This document shows, in pieces, positions 11,294-19,321 of a stretch of 64,000 nucleotides of DNA. A model generated the notes under the pieces. It saw only the letters and a list, made by a program, of their open reading frames with translations, ran no database searches and was not told the DNA's origin. The DNA is from Lachnospiraceae bacterium (GTDB lineage Bacteria; Bacillota; Clostridia; Lachnospirales; Lachnospiraceae): the NCBI GenBank assembly GCA_028693165.1, contig JAQUVX010000004.1:1-64000 (forward strand), read 5' to 3'. Within the stretch, counting starts at the first letter, position 1; every line of letters begins with the position of its first letter. The position numbers and the translations under genes were made by a program.

Positions 11294-12043
11294 CTAATAT
11301 CCGTATGCCAGTGCGCCGCCATCCATGGCGTAATCCTGGCCGGTGATGTAAGTGGCGTGTTCGCCGATCAGGAAGAGGGCGAGGGCACCGAGATCCTTGG
11401 TGTCGCCGAAGTCGTGAACCGGCATTCTTCCAAGGATTCGGGCTTTGCGGTCCGGGTCCATGACATCTGCAAGCATTTTGCTTGCGAACCATCCGGGGGC
11501 AATGCTGTTGACGCAGATGTTGTCCTCCGCCCACTCGACGGCAAGACCGCGCGTCATGCCACAGACGGCGGCTTTGCTTGTGCAGTACGGAACGACCTGC
11601 GTAAATCCGAGATGTGCGCTCATGCTTGAGATGTTGATGATGCGGCCCTTGTAAGGGCTCCTTTTCAGATAAGGATAAGCGATGCAGCTTAACTTGAATA
11701 CGCTTTTCACATTTACTTCCAGGATGCGGTCAAAATCATCGTCGTTGAAATCTTCGGCCCGGCATTTTGCGGTGGCGCCTGCATTGTTTACCAGGAAATC
11801 CAGATGGCCCTGATGCTTTTCGGCCAGCTCGGAAAACACAAGCTTCATCGCGTCGTAATCAGTGACATCGCCTTTGATGTGGATGACACCTGCATGGGAC
11901 GGCTCGACATCCTCCTTGACCTTACCGGTCCGGCTGATGACGTAGACGGTGGCACCGGCATCGGCAAGTGTATTCGCGATGGCGTAGCCGATTCCGCTGG
12001 AAGCGCCGGTTACGATCCCGGCGCGGTTCTCTAATTCTTTCAT
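11294..12043 (-). CDS. SDR-family oxidoreductase (sugar-acid cluster)
   Basis: A 249-residue classical short-chain dehydrogenase. It has the cofactor motif TGASSGIG (12-19), NNAG (86-89), catalytic Ser near 139-140 and Y153-x3-K157, and a C-terminal ITGQDYAMDGG typical of the family. It likely interconverts a sugar acid or keto acid with NAD(P)H. It is the second gene of a two-gene minus-strand unit with the enolase-superfamily enzyme (gap ~31 bp) and is driven from the shared LacI-controlled intergenic region. It could act as a gluconate 5-dehydrogenase- or KduD-like enzyme; the exact substrate cannot be read from the sequence. Confidence 0.85.
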   Translation of the reverse strand: MKELENRAGIVTGASSGIGYAIANTLADAGATVYVISRTGKVKEDVEPSHAGVIHIKGDVTDYDAMKLVFSELAEKHQGHLDFLVNNAGATAKCRAEDFNDDDFDRILEVNVKSVFKLSCIAYPYLKRSPYKGRIINISSMSAHLGFTQVVPYCTSKAAVCGMTRGLAVEWAEDNICVNSIAPGWFASKMLADVMDPDRKARILGRMPVHDFGDTKDLGALALFLIGEHATYITGQDYAMDGGALAYGY

Positions 12044-12074
12044 AATGACCCTCTTTTCTCTTGATGATCCATGG

Positions 12075-13196
12075 TTAGGAAGCGGTAATGATCCGGTGGC
12101 TGTGACAGCAGGACTTGATCAGTTCCCAGTCCAGCTCGACACCGACTCCGGGACCCTGCGGTGCATGGATGATTCCGTTTTCGTCGATCGGAAGATTGCC
12201 CTTCATCGGAAGGCGGTAATTGTCCTCCGGAACGAAATATTCAAAATATTCACAGTTGCGGATCGCGCAGCTCACATGAAGGTTGACCACATCCATGTAA
12301 TTCATGGTGGTGGTGTGGATCTCACAGTTCATGCCGAAGCCCTCGGCCATATGAGCGATCTTGAGTGTGCCGGTAATGCCGTCCTTCCAGCTCACATCGG
12401 CCCGGACGATATCGGCGGCGCGCTGTGCGATGACCTGTGCGACACCCCAGTGTGCGCCGCGTGTGGTTTCGGTTGCGGCGATCGGGATGTCGAGGGCGCG
12501 GCAAAGCTCCGTATATTTGTACAATTCAAAATCCCGGAAAGGCTCCTCCAGCCACTTGTAGTTCAGGCGCTCAAGCTGTCTGCCGACCTTGACGGCGTCG
12601 CCCATGGTGTATTCGCCCACCGGGTCGCTCATCAGGGTGTAGTCAGGGCCAACGGCATCCCGCACCTTCTGGTGTACTTCCATATCGAAGGCAGCCGGCC
12701 CCGCCGGATGCGCTTTGTAGCCTGGGATTCCCTTTGCCTGATAATACAGCGCCTCATCCACATACTCCTGTATGGTGCTGTGGAAGTTGCCGCTGGCATA
12801 GGCGGGCAGAGAATCGCGGTATGCGCCGATATACTTATAAAGAGGCAGGCCGGCTTCCTTTGCACAGATATCCCAGAGCGCGACATCGATTGGTCCCGGA
12901 AGATAGACCGGGAAGAAGGTCAGGTGGCGATCCACATTCCAGAGCTCCTGCCAGATTGCTTCGCGGTCGTGGGGATCGCGCCCCATGATGACCGGGGCGA
13001 TATTATCATATAGATAACTCTCGGTCACGCCGCCGCTTCTTGCCGCGAGGCAGGTTGCAATGCCGTCAATGCCTGCATCGGTTCCGATGCGGATGGCGAT
13101 GACGTCCCAGTTCATCTTAGCGCCGCCCTGCCGCTTCTCATCGAAGAGACATTTGTCGCGGCTTACCCACCAGGTTTCAAATTCTGTGATTTTCAT
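12075..13196 (-). CDS. Enolase-superfamily (mandelate racemase/MLE type) sugar-acid dehydratase
   Basis: A 373-residue protein with the N-terminal capping domain (~1-115) and TIM-barrel domain of the mandelate racemase group. Likely metal ligands are D191, E217 and E243. A His-Asp dyad (H294 with D268) and a K161-x-H163 motif on the second strand complete a typical active site. Such enzymes remove a proton alpha to a carboxylate, usually dehydrating or epimerising aldonic or aldaric acids. Placement with UxaC, a UxaA-type dehydratase and TRAP genes points to a sugar-acid dehydratase. The K-x-H variant makes assignment to a named subgroup uncertain. Confidence 0.85.
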   Translation of the reverse strand: MKITEFETWWVSRDKCLFDEKRQGGAKMNWDVIAIRIGTDAGIDGIATCLAARSGGVTESYLYDNIAPVIMGRDPHDREAIWQELWNVDRHLTFFPVYLPGPIDVALWDICAKEAGLPLYKYIGAYRDSLPAYASGNFHSTIQEYVDEALYYQAKGIPGYKAHPAGPAAFDMEVHQKVRDAVGPDYTLMSDPVGEYTMGDAVKVGRQLERLNYKWLEEPFRDFELYKYTELCRALDIPIAATETTRGAHWGVAQVIAQRAADIVRADVSWKDGITGTLKIAHMAEGFGMNCEIHTTTMNYMDVVNLHVSCAIRNCEYFEYFVPEDNYRLPMKGNLPIDENGIIHAPQGPGVGVELDWELIKSCCHSHRIITAS

Positions 13197-13260
13197 ACTC
13201 CTGATCTCCTTTATTCTTGTGATTTATGGCAACAATTCCTCAATATTGACCTGTAAGCTC

Positions 13261-13288
13261 ATTATAGCAAAGAAAATGCGAATGTAAA
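13261..13288 (-). promoter_or_regulatory. Minus-strand promoter of the dehydratase-SDR unit
   Basis: Read on the minus strand: TTTACA (13288-13283), 16-base spacer, TATAAT (13266-13261). The start would lie near 13254, about 57 bases before the dehydratase ATG. A LacI-type palindrome sits ~10 bp upstream of the -35 box. Confidence 0.75.
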
Positions 13289-13296
13289 GCGAAAAC

Positions 13297-13308
13297 TAAA
13301 ACGTTTTT
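13297..13308. promoter_or_regulatory. LacI-type operator, site 1
   Basis: Core palindrome AAAACGTTTT (13298-13307), preceded by ACT exactly as at site 2 (13445). It lies upstream of the -35 box of the minus-strand promoter. The form, with a central CG and A/T arms, fits LacI/GalR-family operators. Confidence 0.7.
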
Positions 13309-13400
13309 GTAAAAATAGAGACAGTGCACAGAAAATTCAACAAAAAGAAAAACTAATCCTGTGCAAAAATGCTAAAAAAGAAAAAAATATACAAAGCTAA

Positions 13401-13429
13401 TTGACATTTAGGATATGTTGCGTTAATAT
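13401..13429 (+). promoter_or_regulatory. Promoter of the LacI regulator and plus-strand sugar-acid operon
   Basis: TTGACA (13401-13406), 17-base spacer, TAATAT (13424-13429), close to consensus. Operator site 2 begins 16 bases after the -10 box, over the first transcribed bases. Confidence 0.8.
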
Positions 13430-13444
13430 GTGCTTGTAAGAGAC

Positions 13445-13456
13445 TAAAACGTTTTA
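13445..13456. promoter_or_regulatory. LacI-type operator, site 2
   Basis: Perfect palindrome TAAAACGTTTTA (13445-13456), just downstream of the TTGACA/TAATAT promoter. A repressor bound here would block the start of transcription. Centre-to-centre distance to site 1 is about 148 bp, which would also allow looping. Confidence 0.75.
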
Positions 13457-13500
13457 TCAAAAAATAAGTCAGACAATGGCCGGAAAGGATTGGCAGCGGC

Positions 13501-14556
13501 ATGGCAAATAAAATTACGATTAAAGATATTGCGAGAGAAGCAGGGGTGTCACTGGGAAGTGTCCATCTGGCTTTGGCAGATAAAGCAGGGGTAAGTGATA
13601 GCACAAGACAACGGATCAAGGAGATCGCGCAGAGGCTGGACTACAAGCCGAACATCCTCGCGAGCAACCTAAAGCGCGAGACGAGGACGGTGGCGGTCGC
13701 ACTTCCGAAGAGAGATGCGAAATCCCGCTTTTATCATGATTATATGTGGAACGCGATCGCAGATGCGGAGGCTATGGCGAAGGAACTGAATCTTCAGATC
13801 CTGAAGCTTGAATACACCAATCTGCCGGAGACCTTGTATCAGATTGATTTAAGCGAGATCAGCGGACTGATCACAGTCGGATATCCGGAAGAGGATTATG
13901 ACGAGGCGATCCACAGAGTTACGGATGCAGGAATTCCCACGATCTTAGTGGATAATGATATGCCGGAATCGGGCAGGATGAGTTGCCTGCAGCCGGACAC
14001 CCAGTCGATCGGCGAACTGACAGGAGAACTTCTCCTGGACATGATCCACAGAATCGACGGAAAGATCTTAGTCTGCGGAGGAAGCCGGAAGTACCCGAAC
14101 CATTACCGGATCGTCGATGCGGTTTCGGAGTATCTGGAGGCGGCGCACGTTAAGGACCGCGTGCTGAAAGTATACTTGGAGGACGTCGATCAGGACGGCG
14201 GAGCTTATTTGGAACAGCTCCTTCGGGATGAGCAGGTATGCGGATGCTGCTCGGTGAATTCCAGAACGACCAAGACACTTGCGGAGGCGCTTTTAAATTC
14301 TGGCAAGGCACATTACATTCCGGCTATCGGAAATGGACTGTTCAGGGAATCGGCACAGTATCTTAAGGATGGCGTGCTGACGGCGCTGATTGACAAGCGT
14401 CCGTATGAACAGTGCTACCGCGCGTTTCACACCATGGCGGATCTTCTGGCGAAGGCGATCCAGCCGGCCGGTGCAGTGATGTATGTCGGAGCCGATGTGG
14501 TTTTCAGAAGCAATTTGTCACAGTACGATAAGGTTTCATTCCGTATGATCAGATGA
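13501..14556 (+). CDS. LacI-family transcriptional regulator of the sugar-acid island
   Basis: A 351-residue regulator. The N-terminal helix-turn-helix and hinge helix (TIKDIAREAGVSLGSVHLAL, ~6-25, then LDYKPNILASNLKR ~47-60) precede a periplasmic-binding-protein-like sensor domain. It lies between two divergent transcription units and beside two copies of a palindromic operator (13298-13307, 13445-13456), so autoregulation and control of both units is the simplest reading. The inducer is probably a sugar acid or pathway intermediate, inferred from context. Confidence 0.9.
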   Translation: MANKITIKDIAREAGVSLGSVHLALADKAGVSDSTRQRIKEIAQRLDYKPNILASNLKRETRTVAVALPKRDAKSRFYHDYMWNAIADAEAMAKELNLQILKLEYTNLPETLYQIDLSEISGLITVGYPEEDYDEAIHRVTDAGIPTILVDNDMPESGRMSCLQPDTQSIGELTGELLLDMIHRIDGKILVCGGSRKYPNHYRIVDAVSEYLEAAHVKDRVLKVYLEDVDQDGGAYLEQLLRDEQVCGCCSVNSRTTKTLAEALLNSGKAHYIPAIGNGLFRESAQYLKDGVLTALIDKRPYEQCYRAFHTMADLLAKAIQPAGAVMYVGADVVFRSNLSQYDKVSFRMIR

Positions 14557-14607
14557 TGAGATACGGTGAACATAGTTACTTCAAACAATTTTAAGGAGGG
14601 TTTTCTT

Positions 14608-15714
14608 ATGAGAAAGGTATTATCAGCAGTATTGGCATCTACGATGGTTCTGTCACTGGCAGCTTGCGGAGGTTCCGGCACAGCAGCACCGACAGCAGCA
14701 CCGGCAGCACCGGCGGCAGACACAACCGCGGCAGCGGCAGAGACGAAAGCAGAGGCTCCGGCAGCAAGCGGAGACGCCATCAAGCTTACCTGGAGTGAGG
14801 TAAACGGTGATGATTACGGCGCAACCGTAGGTGCAAAAGAATTTGCAAAGAAGATCGACGAGCTGTCAGGGGGCCAGATCACGATCGAGCTTTATGAGAA
14901 CGGAACACTCGGCGATGAAAAACAGTCCATGCAGGGCATTCAGATGGGAACTCTGGATATTTTCCGGGGAAATGCAGCTTCTCTTCCGAACTATGGCGCA
15001 GAGAAGATCGGCTTGACCGGACTTCCTTATGTACTCAAGGATATGGAGCAGTTCGAGGCTATGGCACAGAGTGATCTGGGACAGGAAATGCTGGATTCCG
15101 TTGATGAAGCAGACTGCGGCTATGTCGCTCTTGGATGGCTGGTGGAGGGACCGCGTCAGATGTTTATCACGGATGCAACCTACAAGAAACTGGGCAATCC
15201 GACCGAATTCACCCTGGATAAGATGGCAGGACTCAAGATCCGTGTTCCGGAGACCGACCTGATGGTAAATACCATGAAGGCTCTCGGCGCTTCTGCTACA
15301 CCGATCGCTTACTCCGAGCTTTACACCTCTCTTCAGTCAGGCGTTGTTGACGGCGCAGAGAATGGCGTTACTTCCTATCTCTCCAACTCCTTCAACGAGG
15401 TTGCTCCTTACTTTATCGCTGACGCACATACCTTTGGCTGCGGCGTAATCCTGATGAATAAAGACAAATGGAATTCCTTTACGGACGAGCAGAAGGGCTG
15501 GATGAAGGAAGCATCTGAAGCAGCAAGCAAAGCATGCTATGAGTTCAACCAGAAGCAGGAGCAGGCAGCGGTTGACTCCTTCTCAGAAAAAGGTGTTACC
15601 ATGATTCCGGTAGCTGACATTGAAAAATGGCAGGAAGCTTGCCAGAGCGTATATGCAACATACGATGCAGACTCACAGGAGATTATCAAGAAACTTCAGA
15701 GCGGTACCTATTAA
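14608..15714 (+). CDS. TRAP transporter substrate-binding lipoprotein (DctP type)
   Basis: A 368-residue exported lipoprotein. The signal peptide ends in LSLAAC with lipobox Cys20, followed by an Ala/Pro/Thr-rich linker (~21-50) and a DctP fold. QMGTLDI, the conserved arginine motif LKIRVPETDL (~R212, which should bind the ligand carboxylate) and LQSGVVDGAENG are visible. Start ATG 14608 follows AAGGAGGG. It captures an organic or sugar acid for the membrane subunits encoded next, from which it is separated by a terminator-like hairpin. Confidence 0.93.
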   Translation: MRKVLSAVLASTMVLSLAACGGSGTAAPTAAPAAPAADTTAAAAETKAEAPAASGDAIKLTWSEVNGDDYGATVGAKEFAKKIDELSGGQITIELYENGTLGDEKQSMQGIQMGTLDIFRGNAASLPNYGAEKIGLTGLPYVLKDMEQFEAMAQSDLGQEMLDSVDEADCGYVALGWLVEGPRQMFITDATYKKLGNPTEFTLDKMAGLKIRVPETDLMVNTMKALGASATPIAYSELYTSLQSGVVDGAENGVTSYLSNSFNEVAPYFIADAHTFGCGVILMNKDKWNSFTDEQKGWMKEASEAASKACYEFNQKQEQAAVDSFSEKGVTMIPVADIEKWQEACQSVYATYDADSQEIIKKLQSGTY

Positions 15715-15727
15715 TTCGCGATGATGT

Positions 15728-15767
15728 GGGGCGCTGCAGATCTTTTATGCAGCCCCCTGTTTTTTTG
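15728..15767 (+). terminator. Intra-operon terminator/attenuator between the TRAP binding protein and permease genes
   Basis: GGGG-CG-CTGCA (from 15728) pairs with TGCAG-CCCC (ending ~15756), followed by TGTTTTTTTG. Partial termination here would give more binding protein than permease, a common arrangement for solute-binding proteins. Confidence 0.7.
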
Positions 15768-15810
15768 CCAACATTCGTTGTTTTAGCACACGAAACTGAA
15801 AGGAGATACA

Positions 15811-16302
15811 ATGTCAACAATGGATCAGATTAAAAAAATATGGAATCCAATCGACAAAATTATATTTTCAATAACTCGGTATGTCTGCGTGGCCTGCCTG
15901 GCCGCGCTGGTGGCAATCGTATTTTATGTCTTCGTTGGACGATATTTTCTGCACGATTCACCCATGTGGGGGGAGCCGCTTTCTCTGTTTTTGCTGACCT
16001 GGATGAGTATCCTGGGTTCCGCGCTTGTGCTCAGAACCAATGAGCATTTAAAGGTTACGATGTTTGATGAGAAGATGAGCAAGGGACAGCTGATTGCGAC
16101 GGATGTGCTGTCGACCGTGTGTATTCTGGCATTTGCCATTTTCATGATCGTGTATGGGATGCAGTTGATGAAACAGGCAAGAACGAACACCATGGCAGGC
16201 GTGAATATTCCGTACGCATGGATGTACGCGGCACTGCCGGTTACCGGAGTGCTGTATCTGTTCGGTCTGGTATCACAGTGGTTAGGAGGTATGGAAGAAT
16301 GA
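15811..16302 (+). CDS. TRAP transporter small permease (DctQ type)
   Basis: A 163-residue protein with four hydrophobic helices (~18-42, 52-72, 90-112, 128-150) and the DctQ-typical WGEPLSLFLLTWMSILGSALVLR segment (around 49-72). It partners DctM in the membrane. Its TGA stop overlaps the DctM ATG by 4 bp. ATG 15811 follows AAAGGAGATACA. Confidence 0.92.
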   Translation: MSTMDQIKKIWNPIDKIIFSITRYVCVACLAALVAIVFYVFVGRYFLHDSPMWGEPLSLFLLTWMSILGSALVLRTNEHLKVTMFDEKMSKGQLIATDVLSTVCILAFAIFMIVYGMQLMKQARTNTMAGVNIPYAWMYAALPVTGVLYLFGLVSQWLGGMEE

Positions 16303-17600
16303 CAACAAGTACAATCGCAACATTGATGTTAATCGTGATTTTCCTGGCCCTGATTTTTCTGCGGGTGCCGATCGTCTATGCAATCGGAATTGCATCGCTG
16401 GTTGACTTCCTCTATCTGGGGATCAATCCGATGCAGATGGCACTAAAATTTGTGGGAAACTTAAACTCCTATACGCTGCTTGCGGTTCCCTTCTTCATCC
16501 TGATGGGTGAGCTGATGAGTGCCGGAGGAATCACGGACAGCCTGATCGAGTTCTCGAAGGAGCTGGTTGGCTGGTTCCGCGGCGGAGCAGCGATGGTAAA
16601 CGTAGTCGCTTCCTTCTTCTTTGGTGGTATTTCCGGGTCCTCCAGTGCGGACTGTGCGTCTCTTGGACCGATCGAGATCAAGATGATGACCGAGCAGGGT
16701 TATGATACCGAATTCTCCACCTGTCTGACGATGGCGAGTTCCGTTGAGGGAATCCTGGTTCCTCCGAGCCAGAACATGGTAATCTTTACCCTGGCGGCAG
16801 CCGGTGTTACCAGCGTTTCCATCGGACAGCTGTTCCTGGCAGGCTATGTACCGGGATTTGTGCTTGCCCTGGTGCTGATGATTTATTCCTACTACTATTC
16901 TAAGAAGACCAATGTTCCGGTTACCGGACGTTTCAGCATCAAAGCATGTGCAAAAGCATTTGTCCATGCCATCTGGGGCATGATCGCGGTTCTCTTCGTG
17001 GTAGTCGGCGTGATCAGCGGTATCTTCACGACGACGGAGTCAGCAGCTTGTGCAGTAGTATGGTCGATGGTGGTAGGCCTTTTTATCTACAAGGGCTTTA
17101 AACTGAAAGATATTCCGAGAATTTTCAACAATGTTACCATGACACTGGGCAAGGTTCTGATCCTGATCGGCGTATCGGGCGCATTTACCTACCTGCTGAC
17201 TTACTTAAAGATTCCGGAGCACGTATCCGAAGCACTGTTCTCAATCACAGACAATAAGATCATCATTCTGATCATGCTGAACCTGCTGATGCTGTTCCTC
17301 GGATGTCTGATCGAGATGGCATGCCTGATCCTGATGCTGACACCGGTAATCCTTCCGATTTGGCTGTCTCTGGGATTGTCCCCGATTCATCTGGGTGTCG
17401 TGATGGTGCTGAATCTGGGCATCGGCCTTCTGACACCGCCGGTTGGATCTACTCTGTTTATTGGCTCGGCGATCTCAGGTATTAAGATCGAGAAGCTGGC
17501 AAAGCATATGATTCCGTTTTACGCGGTTATGGGTATCGCACTGATTATCCTGACCTATTTCCCACAGGTGTTTATGTGGCTTCCGAATATGATGTACTAA
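16299..17600 (+). CDS. TRAP transporter large permease (DctM type)
   Basis: A 433-residue membrane protein with about 11-12 helices. Conserved pieces include LAVPFFILMGELMSAGGI, SFFFGGISGSSSADCASLG and LLTPPVGSTLFIGSAISG. It uses an ion gradient, often Na+, to drive uptake of the acid delivered by the binding protein. The ATG at 16299 overlaps the preceding stop as ATGA. A longer in-frame extension back to 16119 lies wholly inside dctQ and is rejected. Confidence 0.94.
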   Translation: MTTSTIATLMLIVIFLALIFLRVPIVYAIGIASLVDFLYLGINPMQMALKFVGNLNSYTLLAVPFFILMGELMSAGGITDSLIEFSKELVGWFRGGAAMVNVVASFFFGGISGSSSADCASLGPIEIKMMTEQGYDTEFSTCLTMASSVEGILVPPSQNMVIFTLAAAGVTSVSIGQLFLAGYVPGFVLALVLMIYSYYYSKKTNVPVTGRFSIKACAKAFVHAIWGMIAVLFVVVGVISGIFTTTESAACAVVWSMVVGLFIYKGFKLKDIPRIFNNVTMTLGKVLILIGVSGAFTYLLTYLKIPEHVSEALFSITDNKIIILIMLNLLMLFLGCLIEMACLILMLTPVILPIWLSLGLSPIHLGVVMVLNLGIGLLTPPVGSTLFIGSAISGIKIEKLAKHMIPFYAVMGIALIILTYFPQVFMWLPNMMY

Positions 17601-17615
17601 CGGGCGAGGTCTTGT

Positions 17616-18293
17616 ATGAATAAAAAAGGACAGTGCCGGGGGACGGTGGTGATCTGTCCCGGCGGCGGTTATGAATGGCTTTCAGACCGGGAGGCCGAAC
17701 CTGTTGCGGCAGCTTTTGAGAAGGCCGGATGGAAAGCGGAAGTCCTGCGCTACAGCGTGGGCCGCGATCTCGGCACAAAGCCTCTGTTGGAACTGGGGCG
17801 GGCGGTAGCGCTTGCAAAAGCGAACGCTCCGGGGGAACCGGTTGTGGTCTGCGGGTTTTCGGCAGGCGGACACCTCGCGGGCAGTCTCGGCGTGCATTAT
17901 CAGGATTTGGGGCTGGCGAGACCGGATGCGATGATCCTGTGCTATCCGGTGATCACGGCGGGAGCCTATGCGCACCGCGCCAGCATCAACAACTTGTGCA
18001 AGACGGATCAGGAGTATTATTCTCTGGAACAGCATGTGACAAATGATACACCACCGACCTTTCTCTGGGCGACGATGTCCGATGATGAGGTGCCGGTGCA
18101 GAACAGCCTTTTGATGGCGGAAGCGCTGGGCGAAGCGGGTGTGCCTTATGAACTGCACATTTTCCCGAAGGGGGTACACGGATTGTCTCTGTGTACGCCG
18201 GAGGTGGACGAGCCGGAGCGGGGACGCCTGGCCGATGTGCATGTGGCCCGCTGGTTTGCACTTTGTGTGGAATGGCTGGAGACGATAAAATAA
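17616..18293 (+). CDS. Alpha/beta-hydrolase, acetylesterase-like
   Basis: A 225-residue cytosolic hydrolase without signal peptide. The oxyanion-hole motif PGGGY is at 15-19, the nucleophile is S82 in GFSAGG, the acid is D156 or D157 (TMSDDEVP) and the histidine is H188 (KGVHG). This resembles small acetyl-xylan/carbohydrate esterases acting inside the cell. Lying between the TRAP permease and the sugar-acid enzymes, it may remove acetyl groups from imported uronates or open a lactone. That role is inferred. Confidence 0.8.
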   Translation: MNKKGQCRGTVVICPGGGYEWLSDREAEPVAAAFEKAGWKAEVLRYSVGRDLGTKPLLELGRAVALAKANAPGEPVVVCGFSAGGHLAGSLGVHYQDLGLARPDAMILCYPVITAGAYAHRASINNLCKTDQEYYSLEQHVTNDTPPTFLWATMSDDEVPVQNSLLMAEALGEAGVPYELHIFPKGVHGLSLCTPEVDEPERGRLADVHVARWFALCVEWLETIK

Positions 18294-18305
18294 AGGAGAT
18301 TAGAG

Positions 18306-18968
18306 ATGGCAGCTTGGAAAAATGAAGACGAGTTATTTGCCTTAATGAAAGAAAAATTGTATACACCGGTGGTGGGAGATATCCTGGATGTGATGGGGTA
18401 TAATCACCAGTTTCTTCCGGCTTCGATTCATCCGCTGAAGGATGAGATGAAGATCGCGGGCAAAGCCTGCACGGTTCTGGAATGTGACGTGTTTGAGGCA
18501 CAGAAGAAGCCGTTTGGACTTCTGACGGAGGCGCTGGATCAGCTGCAGAAAAATGAAGTTTACGTGGCGACCGGAGCGCATAATTCCGCACTCTGGGGCG
18601 AGCTTTTGACGGCGACGGCCAAGACACGCGGAGCAGTCGGAGCAGTTCTGGACGGCTATACGAGAGATACGCCTCAGGTGCTGACCCAGAATTTCCCGGT
18701 GTTTGCCGAGAAGCGCTGGGCGCAGGATTCTTCCATTCGCACCAATGTCGTAGATTTCCGGTGTACCATCGAGATCGGCAAAGTGGTCATTCACGACGGC
18801 GATCTGGTGTTTGGCGACATGGACGGCGTTCTGATCATTCCGAAGGATGTGGCAGAGGAAGTCATCGAGCAGGCACTTGAGAAGGCAGCCGGCGAGAAAA
18901 AGGTAAGAAAAGCAATCGAAGGCGGAATGTCTGCAACCGAGGCATTTAAGGTATTCGGAATTCTGTAA
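18306..18968 (+). CDS. RraA/HMG-aldolase-family protein
   Basis: A 220-residue RraA-fold protein with the active-site loop GAVLDGYTRD (112-121; R120 and D121 are the usual metal and substrate residues) and WGELL at 97-101. Family members include 4-hydroxy-4-methyl-2-oxoglutarate aldolases, oxaloacetate decarboxylases and the RNase E regulator RraA. The presence of the catalytic R-D pair and its operon position favour a keto-acid lyase or dehydratase role in sugar-acid breakdown. The substrate is not determined. Confidence 0.82.
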   Translation: MAAWKNEDELFALMKEKLYTPVVGDILDVMGYNHQFLPASIHPLKDEMKIAGKACTVLECDVFEAQKKPFGLLTEALDQLQKNEVYVATGAHNSALWGELLTATAKTRGAVGAVLDGYTRDTPQVLTQNFPVFAEKRWAQDSSIRTNVVDFRCTIEIGKVVIHDGDLVFGDMDGVLIIPKDVAEEVIEQALEKAAGEKKVRKAIEGGMSATEAFKVFGIL

Positions 18969-18978
18969 GGAGTAAAGC

Positions 18979-19311
18979 ATGGAACAGCAGAGTGCATTTC
19001 AGATACAATTGGAAGATAATGTGGCGACCGCCCTGCAGGAATTAACGCCGGGGCCGGTGAAGCTTCTCGGTGACTGCGGACAGAACGTCGTTCAGGCGGT
19101 GACCGAGGTTCCGCTCGGACACAAAGTCGCCCTTCGTGACATCCGGGCCGGAGAGCCGATCGTGAAATACGGTGTGGTCATCGGGCGGAGCACGGCGGAG
19201 ATTTTGGCGGGAAGCTGGGTGCATCTTCATGTGATGGCAAGCATCTATGATCAGCGTTCCAGTCATTTAGACGCGGTAACCGGAGCACCGAAGGATACGA
19301 AATATGAGTGA
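18979..19311 (+). CDS. UxaA-type dehydratase, small SAF-domain subunit
   Basis: A 110-residue SAF-like domain that corresponds to the N-terminal part of altronate and galactarate dehydratases (UxaA/GarD): DNVATALQEL near the N-terminus and GHKVALRDIRAGEPIVKYGVVIG (~48-70). It acts with the large subunit encoded directly downstream; the frames overlap or nearly touch. A split UxaA of this form is common in Firmicutes sugar-acid operons. Confidence 0.85.
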   Translation: MEQQSAFQIQLEDNVATALQELTPGPVKLLGDCGQNVVQAVTEVPLGHKVALRDIRAGEPIVKYGVVIGRSTAEILAGSWVHLHVMASIYDQRSSHLDAVTGAPKDTKYE

Positions 19312-19321
19312 GGGAAAGAAC

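Noticed and set aside
12045-13013. 322-codon plus-strand frame inside the enolase-superfamily gene
   Set aside because: It is antisense to a gene with all catalytic residues intact and has no ribosome site.
16119-16298. N-terminal extension of the DctM permease
   Set aside because: Lies wholly inside dctQ in another frame; the ATGA overlap at 16299 is the usual start.
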